A stretch of DNA of 64,000 nucleotides from Auricularia sp. M13 (taxonomy: Eukaryota; Basidiomycota; Agaricomycetes; Auriculariales; Auriculariaceae). The DNA lies in the NCBI GenBank assembly GCA_037042915.1, contig CM073193.1:7750001-7814000 (forward strand). Reading direction: 5' to 3'. The notes under the pieces are model-generated. The model was not told the origin of the DNA and searched no databases. It worked only from the letters and a program-made list of their open reading frames with translations. This document shows positions 25,480-34,493 of the stretch, in pieces (position 1 is the stretch's first letter; each line of letters opens with the position of its first letter). The translations under genes were made by a program, and so were the position numbers.

Positions 25480-26419
25480 ATGCGTTCACTCGCCTCATGC
25501 ATCCTTGCTGTCTGCTGTGCTGCGTTCGCTGCTGCTCAGCTTGACGCGAACACCCCTATACTCGAGTTGTGGCACCCACGGGGAATATTGAAACGTGCAG
25601 CAATGCGACGTTTCGCTGGCGCACCCGCCTGCAGCCTCAGTCCGCTGCCGCCGCTGCCCTCTTCACGCTGGTGCTCGTCCCCGTCGACTCAGGCAATCCT
25701 CGCCCCACCACCGCCGTCCCCGGTGTCCAGCCGACCATGGTCTCCCTGACCGGCTCTGCCCGTCAGCCAGCGGAGGACCACCAGGCAGACGAAAGCGCCA
25801 GGAACGGTCAACTGTTACGGTCCGTGCCGGTCTGCTCGCCCCGCAGGGCGCCTACTCGCTCACTGCGCTGGCCGTACAACCCGGCTGGTACATTCTCGGA
25901 GGCTCTGACGCTATGCCCGCGGACTCAGGCCTGGTGTTCCTGCCGTCCCAGCCGTTCGAAGTTCATTCTGGCTCCTCGACCAAGTGTCTGGATAACAAGC
26001 TGGCGGGTACTATGTCCCCACCCCTGGCGACGCAGACGACTTCTCCCGACTCCAGCGGCGACGAGCGTGTGCACGTCAGCACATCGCGTAGAAATGCCGC
26101 TGTGATCGCCGGTGCCGTTTTGGGAGGTTTCTTCTTTGCGGCACTTGTCCTAGGCGGTCTTTGGTACCTTCGAAACAGACGCAGACGATCCGTCGAGCAG
26201 TGGCGAGACGCGCGCGCCGCGCAGTGGGCCGCATTTGCTGCACAGCAGCCTTCCTCTAGTACTGGACACGGACACGACGAAAAGGACCCCGAACGAGAGG
26301 CAAAGGCGCGTGAGATAGCAGCTATGCTCCGTGAAGCCGGCATTCGCGAGGGCGCGCCCCGTCCGACTTTGCGGCCAGAGCAATTCGCGAACCCCGGCGC
26401 GCCACACGATTCGCATTGA
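25480..26419 (+). CDS. Secretory single-pass membrane protein, Ser/Thr ectodomain (frame breaks)
   Basis: Function unknown. The ATG at 25480 opens a signal peptide (MRSLASCILAVCCAAFAAAQ). A short ectodomain includes WAPTGNIETCSNATFRW, LFTLVLVPVDSG and AGLLAPQGAYSLTALAVQPG, a pattern seen in small fungal surface proteins with an Ig-like or Ser-Thr-rich ectodomain. A single helix (VIAGAVLGGFFFAALVLGGL) precedes RNRRRR and a ~90-residue charged cytoplasmic tail. The reading frame must shift near 25571 (one G short of W-A-P-T) and again near 25800. As neighbouring conserved genes show the same kind of break, the gene may be intact in vivo. Unlike its neighbour at 20.8 kb it has no PPxY end. Confidence 0.6.
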
Positions 26420-26863
26420 GATTGATACAAGCATTCTTGTTGTTCTGCCCATGTATCTCCTTGAAGTTGTCATTTTATCAGGGCTCACCGTCATACTCAT
26501 TTGTACCATGTACCCGTGCGTGCTTGTATACGATTCCTGGGGCAGATAGATGCGCCTCTGATCTGACAGGGTCCTTTGACTATCTACAGGGCCACAGTAC
26601 GGTCATGCAGGAAGTTTTGGATGCATCCTGACGATATTTCTCAATTGAAATATTTGGACCATGTCATCTTGGGAGCGTTGCTCCAGATTTCCAACCTCGA
26701 ATCCTTCGCAGCACTATCAGAGGCTCCGTGACACTAATATTCTCCAGCTCGTCAAGAGTAGCTAATTAAGTTAAGCAGATACATGCGAATAGTAAGTCTA
26801 GATTGTGTAAACGTGACCAGACATGACCTTCATAAATCATGAAACATTCAGATATACCGTGTT
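26420..26863. other. Convergent intergenic region
   Basis: AT-richer spacer between the 3' ends of convergent genes. No gene seen. Confidence 0.5.
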
Positions 26864-28033
26864 CTACTGTGCGAGCCTGCGCTTGTGGTTCTTGCGCTTG
26901 TGGTTCTTGCGCTTAAGGCCCCGACGTTGGCTGTGACGGCGCTTCTTACAGGTCGACCCCGACTGCGGTGGGCTAGTCGTTGTTGGAGACGCGTCCTCAG
27001 ACGAGGTGGGCACCGGTTCAGCGGAAGGCGACGTTGTGGGTTCGGTCGACGGCTCCGACGACGGCTCCTCGGACGCGGTGGGCTCGGGCTCCGAGGGAGG
27101 CGGCGTCGTTGTCTGGACAGGCGGCTCCGGCTCCTTGGTGAGGTAGGCTCAGGCTCGGGCTTGGACGGGGAGCCGGCTCCGTCGAGTCCAGCAGCCTCAG
27201 CAATCTCGTCCAAGCTGCGGTCGGAGATCTGGACGCGGTAGACGAATGAGTTGAAGACGTGGCTCTGGCTGTTCTTCTCGTTGCCGAGCGCTGCCTCGCC
27301 GCGATAAATGCCGATCTTGGGGAACGTGCGGCCAGTGAAGAGGTACGCGTTCGTGAAGCGGTCCTTGCCATTGTCGAACTTCTGCTTGACGCCGTCGAGG
27401 TAGAACTCGAGCCAACCGCTGCCGTCGTTCTTGGTGTTAATCGCGAACGCGACCTTGTGGATGTGTTCCGTGCTGTTGCCGGTGGAGAACTTGCCGTGCC
27501 AGACGGGCTTGCGCTGCGAGCCGTTGCCTCCCGGGGTGGTGTATCCCAGCGTGAGCTCGTCTTTGCCGACGAACTCCATGTGGAAGGGGATGTTCTGGCG
27601 CGGGGAGACAAACTTGTCCGCCTTCTTCCTGGAAGGAGGTTGAGAATGACCCTGCGCAGCGACGGAAAGTAACAGCGTACCACTGGAAGAAGACGAGCCC
27701 CGGTCGAGAGTTGGTCAAGCGCAGCGTGAAGCCGACGTAGTACGTCTTGCCCTCCTTGATACCATGGTCGAGGATGCGCATCTCGGCGCGTCTGAAATGC
27801 GCTGAACGTTTGTAATGCAGTGCGGGCAGACCGAGAGCGTCCGTCTCGGGCTTGATGAATACGTCGCTGCCGCCCTTGCCCGCCGAGACGTGGTCGCCGA
27901 GGCTGAATCGTTCGAGCTCAATGGCCCCGAGCTTGGACGGAGCATCCCCGCCGTGATAGTCAACGAGCAGCTTGCCCCATGCTTGCGAACTCGCGAGCAC
28001 AAGAAGAAATGTCGTAAGGAAGATGGTGAACAT
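26864..28033 (-). CDS. Secreted polysaccharide lyase (PL14/PL20, glucuronan-lyase-like) with basic C-terminal tail
   Basis: Likely cleaves an acidic polysaccharide by beta-elimination outside the cell. A signal peptide (MFTIFLTTFLLVLASSQAWG) is followed by a jelly-roll lyase domain with SDVFIKPETDALGLPALHY, RAEMRILDHGIKEGKTYYVG, GLVFFQW (intron about 27628-27680) KKADKFVSPRQNIPFHMEF, WLEFYLDGVKQKF and YRGEAALGNEKNSQ. It resembles the heparin-lyase-I-like polysaccharide lyase domain; PL14 versus PL20 is not settled. After SLDEIAEAAGLDG comes a Pro/Glu/Ser/Thr-rich linker of about 70 residues and a strongly basic end with two KRKNH repeats (to RRLAQ-stop at 26864-26866). The linker is in frame only if one base is added near 27143; the original frame instead gives an Arg-rich low-complexity read-through. 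Confidence 0.75.
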
Positions 28034-28146
28034 GGTGGGCTTGGGGTTCAGAACGTGAAAGGAAGAGCGTGAGGGAACGCAGAGCCCGTGGGTCGTAAAA
28101 AATAGGTGAGAGGAAAGCCCAACACGCGCTCAGGCCTGGTGCCGGC

Positions 28147-28156
28147 CTTTTATACC
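28147..28156 (-). promoter_or_regulatory. TATA box of the polysaccharide lyase gene
   Basis: Reads ggtataaaag on the minus strand, about 115 bp upstream of the lyase ATG at 28033. A strong match to a core TATA element at a plausible distance. Confidence 0.45.
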
Positions 28157-29080
28157 TATTCGATGTAGTAAGTAAGATCGACACTTTGATTGCCACGTTT
28201 CCTTGGCGGTGCCTGTTTACTTTTAATATCCTGTGGGGCTGCCTTGGTCAGATTGTCCATTGTGTTCGTTCGTTGGTGATATAGAGCACAAGCGAGGCTG
28301 GTCGTAGTAAGAGCGCGGACGAGAACAACTATGCGCGAAGTACGACGAGGCTGAGCTTGTTGCAGAAAAAGCCAGACTATGCGACCCAAGTGGGCTAGAA
28401 CGCAACAGTGCCACCGGAGTATCCGGCAGGTATCCGGCGCCACATGTGCTTTTTGATGAAGACCGGCCGTGAGCCCGTGAGCGCTTATACTGTACAGTGT
28501 ACTTGTCGAAGGGCCTGCAAGTCGGAAATCGTGAGAAATTTACAGAATGTTGACTCAACGGAGTGCGCGAGTTGTCTTGAGCTATGGACATGGAAAAGCT
28601 GGGCGTGTGAGTGAAATATGGTGCTTTGTTCGCCACATAGCGCCAAGCACGCGTCAACTATAGCTCCCGTGGCCAAAAACTAAATCAGCGCTGGGACAGA
28701 CTGAGACCCCAGTTTCTTGACACAACATGGTCTTGAAGGTTTGAGAGAAGAAAGTGACAAGTCGGCAGAGTTCATTGTTTGGCGCTGTTGTTCACTGTTG
28801 ATACTTAGCTGAACTGTGCGTTGTTTTTTTTCCAGAGCGTTCATTGCTTGGTGCTCAACCGCTTTCCCTTCCTGTCATCTCGGCGCGCATCAGCGTCGAT
28901 GCATCAGAGACGCAGCAGGGCGCGCAGGAGTTGGCCGATTGCTTCACTTGGAAATAGCTGCGCACTACAGACAGGCCCTGGACAGCCCATTTCAGCACTA
29001 CAGAGTATCATTTGTGATCTGTTGGTCTTCCGCCTCGACATGGCTGCTCTTAGTTTACGCCTCGCCGTCGTGCCGATGTG
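28157..29080. other. Intergenic
   Basis: Upstream region of the lyase (minus) and of the F-box remnant (plus). Open frames lack motifs. Repeats of a 'ttcattg/cgctgttgttcactg' type near 28.77-28.85 kb are short and not interpreted. Confidence 0.35.
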
Positions 29081-30560
29081 TATACCTGCATTTCCACGTC
29101 AATTAAGGAGACACTGGACGAGCTTGCGGATACGTTGCGGTATGTTACGCTCTCCGTGTCAGCGACGCCGTCTTATCGGTATTGCAGCATGCCCATCCTC
29201 AGTGAGGACCGTATTAACGAAGTTATCACTGCAATCAAAGATGTCGTCGGCTCGACTTTACACGATGTGTCGATAGACTGGGATTGCGCGCGGCGTAATC
29301 GCGATCTGCTGGTGGTCCTGCGGACTCCTGCCCGCAGAACTGAGCTCCATGTGCTTCGGGTTCCTCATCCTCCGTGACTGCATCATTGTCTCACATGTCT
29401 CGCGCGCATGGCGCCGCACTTTGTTGGAGGACCGTAGCCTCTGGACGCGATACAGCGTTCCACTGTCGAAGCGCGGCGCGCAGGCCGCCTCTGAGGCACA
29501 TGCGACGCTGCTGGCCCGATCCCCGATTACGCCCGCTGCCGTTCTCCTTCGAGTGCATTGCCGGCGATGCCAAAGACATTCCCAGCGCTGTCTACGACCT
29601 CGTCTTCGAGGACCTTGGTCGCATGGCTGAGCTATAGTTCGAGGACGTGGTTACCGCTGCGCGGCTGATGCGAGTAGACGCACCTCTGCTTCTACCGAAT
29701 CGGCTTGTGTACCTTGCGGACGACTATGGCAAAGTCTACGAGTTTCCCGCGCAATGGGGCGCACTGCAAGCCCCACGTCTAGAGCATCTGGACGTGTGGA
29801 TGCTCGCGCTGCCGGAGGACTGCCAGCCCTTTGCGGCGCTGCGCACGTTGCGGGCATTTCTGCCCGAAGAACATATGCCCAATGTCTCGTTCTCCGAAGT
29901 CTTTCCCCATTTGACGAGCCTCGTGCTCAACGGCATTACTGCGGCCGCCCTCCCGGCGCTAACACCTCTGCCCCCAGCATTGGAGGTCGCCATCTTGTCG
30001 ACCAACAATGCCTTGTGGATCCTATCGATTACGCGAGTTTCTTCCACGGGTGCGCATGCCGTGCGCGATCCGCGAGTTATACGTCGACTGCGTCTCGGGC
30101 TTAGTGGACGCCCTCAAGCTATTTGTGCGCATATACAATGGCCATTGGAACATGGAGATAGGTGAGCAGTGTTTCCTCTTCCGGATGCTGCGCGCGACGA
30201 GGTTCATTGGACCGTCCATGTCAACGCGCCTCGAGCAAGAGCGGGATGGTGCAGCGTTGATGCATCTACAGCGGCCCACGGAGGCTGCCGCTCGCCGCGT
30301 TCGCGGCAATCCACCGCGTCTCGGGGCGTAGTGCCTGGTTCCGCGGTCTGCCGCAGCTGCGCGCACTGGTGCTGGACGTCGCCGACTAACGCGATACGCC
30401 CACGCTCGATTCTCTAATCGGCACTGGTCTGCCCTCTGGCAGCATTGCCCTTCCCAAGCTCGACTTCCTCGAGCTGTGGTGCCGATACACCGGTGGATTC
30501 CCTGCCTGGCTTGCCGATTCAAATTGCGGGCAAGGTCTGCTGCCGAGGAGGAAGTTGTAT
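29081..30560 (+). pseudogene. F-box/LRR-like gene, broken
   Basis: An F-box-like block reads LLPAELSSMCFGFLILRDC followed by VSHVSRAWRRTLLEDRSLW, the usual shape of Agaricomycete F-box proteins that recruit substrates to SCF ubiquitin ligases. Downstream segments (SFECIAGDAKDIPSAVYD, LRTLRAFLPEEH, FSEVFPHLTSLVLNG, CAIRELYVDCVSG) look like the following degenerate leucine-rich part. The pieces lie in different frames: shifts near 29300, near 29530 (an extra C) and near 30010. An in-frame TAG at 29635-29637 separates MAEL from FEDVVTAARLM. Five or so disruptions including a true stop make this the best pseudogene candidate in the window, although some shifts may be assembly errors. Boundaries are approximate. 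Confidence 0.6.
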
Positions 30561-30894
30561 TCTCCTAGGCCAAGGGTGCACATTAATGTGTTCTGAGTTC
30601 TTTCATGCTCTGTGCTCCGGGGTTTCCTTCCTATCCCCGTTCTAAAGACAGCTGCCGCTTGTATACATTTTTCATTGTTCTATGCGCTCACATCGTATCA
30701 CTGTACTCCACTAGAACGAGATGATACCTCTGTACAGGCTGACGGCACCGCAAGAAGACCATTGATGACACGGGTCCGATCTCCATTCGTCGTCTCAGCG
30801 CACCGAAAACCCTGCTGTTGGGACATACTGGCAGTGCTCATCTGTCTAATCTTTCAGTTGTGAGATCGGGTCGACTATTCATTGTGCAGACGCA
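30561..30894. other. Convergent intergenic region
   Basis: Spacer between the F-box remnant and the minus-strand membrane protein. No gene seen. Confidence 0.45.
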
Positions 30895-31667
30895 CTATGC
30901 CCCGTAATCTGGTGGTGGCATCCCTTCAGCATCCGCTCTAGGCAATCGGAGCGAGTTGATGAGCGCCTGGACAGACATTCCCGCACGCTGAATGGCCGAA
31001 TGCAACTCTTCAAGCTCAGGCACCTTGGTCGGCTCCGTTGAGGCTCGGCGACTGTACTAGGGGGAGCAGTTGGCTCCACTACGATCACCTTGGGTTCCTT
31101 CGGCGCCGTGCTGCTTGCGACGGAGTATGGCGTGAGCCCATTCCTTGAGGGCTCGTCTCGTAGCTGGCGGCGCCTGCGATACCAGAAGAGGGCGAGGAGG
31201 CCCGCGACAAACAGGCCTGCCACTGGTAGAGCGATGGCGAGAGCGAGTTTAGGGGAATCATGTATCGTAGCAGGACTCGAAATAATGGGGGTCGAAGATG
31301 ACATCGTCGCAGGGACCGATATTGTAGCTGTGGACGAAGGAGATGTAGATATCTCGGACGCCAGCGACGAGGAAATCGAGGAGTGAGAAGGCTTTGTCGA
31401 CCGGCTAACCGAGCGAGACGGCTCTGTCGACCCGCCTGTTGTGCGGGTAGATAAAGCCTGGCTAGGCAGCGTTGCCGGCGGGAAGGACCATGGGATTCTC
31501 GAGCCTGCACCTCCAGGTCTTCCAGGGCGGCCTACACCCGGGATAAACCGCTGTGGCTGCCTTCGCGCCAGCCGAGGTCTGTGCTGCGTGGCTGCTGCAT
31601 CTGCAGGCATGCTGGAACGAGTTTCAAATGTCGTAGACTCTTGAGGAAGGAAAGAGACTCTTTGCAC
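30895..31667 (-). CDS. Single-pass membrane protein, Ser/Thr-rich stalk, PPxY C-terminus (one frame break)
   Basis: Function unknown. The N-terminal ~140 residues are Arg/Pro- then Ser/Thr-rich (mucin-like stalk). A single helix follows (LALAIALPVAGLFVAGLLAL, then FWYRRRR as stop-transfer), then about 90 cytoplasmic residues. In the frame that fits best, the tail reads VPELEELHSAIQRAGMSVQ, then RLPRADAEGMPPPDYGA and stops at 30895-30897. PPDY matches the PPxY consensus. That frame needs a one-base correction between about 31030 and 31062; without it the tail becomes an Arg/Ser-rich read-through. No classical signal peptide is visible after the first ATG (31667), so either a 5' exon is missing or the helix serves as signal-anchor. 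Confidence 0.55.
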
Positions 31668-32728
31668 GGCGTTTTAGCCCTGACGAAACCACTGCGTTAA
31701 GAGTCGCCTGGAACGAAGTTTGCATCTCGGGAGGTACATTATATCCCGCCTTACCGATCAGCTTGAAGTGATAGAAGCTGTGCATCGTGAATGGTGTGCA
31801 TGGGAATCTTCCAATGGCCTTGCCTCTACACAACGTTCTCATCAAAAACGCGGCCTTTGTGGCGAGAAGACTGCCGAAGGGAGTTCGACGCGGACTTTCC
31901 TCAGGACCTAATCACTAAACTTGCTGACCTGTGCACCTTCACCGAGTCCATCATCGTCAATCCCGGTATGTACTAGCAGCAGCGGACATTGCATCGGGAC
32001 CGGCGACTTTGACTCTTTGACTGCAACTTCGAAAAGAGGCCGCACGACCCTGGGACGCGTACGGCCAAGCGAAGATAGCCAAATTTCTCTTCAGTCGCTC
32101 GCCAAACGCGGTTTAAAGTCATTCGCCGTCCAGCGATAATTCGAAGTAAAGGAGTTAGCACTGACCTCGCCGCCGTCTCGCGGCAATTTCGACCGGTAAT
32201 CTACTTGCTGGAGAAAGCGGGTGAGCATCTCATACCGGCCAGAGTAAGACGGTGGATAAGCTACTCAGCCAAGCCTTCGAATGGTGTTACGGCGCTCACT
32301 GCGTGGCTTCTTATGTATTGCTGGAGTCTCCAACATACTTACGGCGAATCTGAAGTCGGGTTGCGACCCGCTCCCGACTCCCGGTAATTGCGTTATGATG
32401 GGTTGCACATGAAGATGAAGCGAGGCCTCCAGTAATACTGTGTAGGAAGGACGGTTCCGAGGCGGCGACAAATTCCCGGCGCGAGGAGCTGGAGGAGAGC
32501 GTGGCGTGCCGACTCCGACGGACTGCCGAGTTTGTTTTTGACTCTGACTCTGACGTTGACTGTACCAATCATACATTCCTCCGCTCACACGCCATGCTTC
32601 CTGCTGTTCTTCGAATTTATCCTGAGCCGCCAGCACCACCGCCGCTCCCGTTGCGCAATGTGCGCTGGCTGTTGTGAATGATATTTATACCTGGGCTTCC
32701 AGCTCCCTTGCGACTGTGACCACGCACA
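31668..32728. other. Intergenic, no gene supported
   Basis: A minus-strand open stretch (32265-32639) encodes a Gln/Ser/Pro-rich peptide including EEQQEAWRVSGGMYDWY but has no ATG at its start and no homologue I recognise. The rest shows nothing. Confidence 0.35.
32681..32690 (+). promoter_or_regulatory. TATA-like element upstream of the CBM1-lactonase gene
   Basis: atatttatac lies about 45 bp upstream of the ATG at 32729. Candidate core promoter only. Confidence 0.3.
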
Positions 32729-34343
32729 ATGGCTCGTCTCCTCGCTGCTGCTACTTTGCTATCCGGAGCCTGGGCACAGTCGCTGTCGCCCGCCTGGGGC
32801 CAGTGTGGCGGTCAAGGATGGTACGGCCTCCGTCTTGTCGCCGTCATGCCACGGCAGCCGCATAGCTTAAAGTGGCCTATGCCAGGTCTGGTACAACGGC
32901 CTGCGTTTCGGGGTACACCTGCACGGTATCCAACCCGTACTATAGCCAGGTAAGCGTCGGTGTTTGCTCTGCGCGCCTAGTTCGATGCTCAAGATATGTG
33001 ACATCGGCAACAGTGCTTACCGGGAGCAGCGCCCTCTTCGACCGCACCTGCGCCTTCGTCGACGGCGAGCGCCCCATCACCGTCAGCAACGTCGGGAGCA
33101 GGCTCTATCCATACGATCCTGGGCGGCGGGTACGGCTCAACCATCACGACGCTGCAATTCAGCTCGGCCAACAGCTCTGTGAGCGTCTTCGGCTCGTGCT
33201 TCTCGGGAAGCAGCCCGTCCTGGATCGCCTTGAGTCCGACAAACAAGAACATCCTTTAGTGTGTCAAATTTTCCTTTCGCGAAGTGCGCGGTCTAACCGA
33301 ACGATAGCTCGACAAACGAGATTACGACTGGCGGAGTGTCGTCGTTCACCCTCAGCCCCTCCGGCATCTGCTCGCGTGTGGGCAGCGCAACATCCAATGG
33401 TGATGGTCCCGCGTTTATGGGCGTTCTGTTCGACGGCGACCAAGTCATGGCAATGAACGTGAGTTGATAACCAAGGAGACTTCCACAGTTGCTGACACGA
33501 GCCCTTCTGCAGTACAACAGCGGCGATGGCATTTCATACACTCTGTCGGCGGACAAGCTGCAGTTCACCAACCCCATTATTATCCCCAAATTCCCCGTGG
33601 CCGTCCCACACCCGCACATGGTGGCGCAGTACGGCTCGGAAGTGTTCGTGACCGACCTCGTGCGTGGGCTCCTGATTCTTGCCATGAAGCGCAAAACTCA
33701 CGTCAAGTAAATAGGGTGCTGACAAAATATGGCGTCTCGCGCGCAACGGGAACTCCTGGGCCATTACTGGGTTTATTCCGCAACCCACAGGTTCGGGTCC
33801 ACGCCACGTCCAGATCAAGTGTGTCACGCTGCCTTCAGTCTCGTCTGTAATACTTACGCACTTCGAAGGGGTTCGACCGTCTTTGTTCTGCACGAACTCG
33901 ACAACACCCTTTCGTCGCAGACGATCCCCTTTTCGCCCTCGGCGAACAGCACGACGACCATCAGCTCGCTGTCCGTCCTGCCGCCGGGCATTACGAACAA
34001 CTACCCCGGACGCTTCCACGCTGGCGAGCTGCTCATGTCGCCCGATGGCGCCTTCCTGTACGCGTCGAACCGCGACACCGCAACGCCGCCCGACGCGCGC
34101 GGCGACGCCATCGCGATCTTCAGTGTCGACGGCTCGGGACGGCTCGCGCTCGTGAAACAGGTCTTCACCGGCCTGCAGGTCGTGCGCGGGTTGAGCATGA
34201 GCCCCGACGGCGCGTTCATCATCGCTGGCGGACAGAATGCCGGCGGTGTCGTCGTGTTCGAGCGCGTGAGCGGAGGCGCGGATCTCCGCGTCGCGGCTAC
34301 CAACCCCGGTGCCCCTGCTCTGACTAGCTTTGTCTGGCTCTGA
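32729..34343 (+). CDS. Secreted beta-propeller lactonase (6-phosphogluconolactonase/muconate-cyclase-like) with N-terminal CBM1-like module
   Basis: The signal peptide (MARLLAAATLLSGAWA) is followed by WGQCGGQGWYG, then TTACVSGYTCTVSNPYYSQ: a fungal cellulose-binding CBM1 whose two halves are separated by about 60 bp that I could not splice with normal cysteine spacing. A Ser/Ala/Pro linker leads to a lactonase-type seven-blade propeller: TTLQFSSANSSVSVFGSC, SWIALSPTNKNILYSTNE, VSSFTLSPSGICSRVGSAT, VAVPHPHMVAQYGSEVFVTD, LGADKIWRLARNGNSW and RFHAGELLMSPDGAFLYASN, ending VVVFERVSGGADLRV to SFVWL. Introns after FTDL (GT at about 33660), HVQIK and VMAMN restore frame. Family members act on lactones or carboxy-muconate; the extracellular cellulose-bound role is inferred. 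Whether the CBM1 is intact is uncertain. Confidence 0.75.
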
Positions 34344-34493
34344 GCTTCCAATACAACTGCCCTGCTGTCTGCTTCTGCTTCGCTTCGTCCTTCGGTTGCC
34401 TCATTTATTGGCGCAAATCGTACCGAATACTGGCATTGTACATGTGCTCCGCCCATTCCTGTCCCTGGTTAGCAAACACTAGACATGCTCTCC
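34344..34493. other. Short convergent spacer
   Basis: About 150 bp between the stop codons of the lactonase gene and the MFS permease gene. Nothing further seen. Confidence 0.5.
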
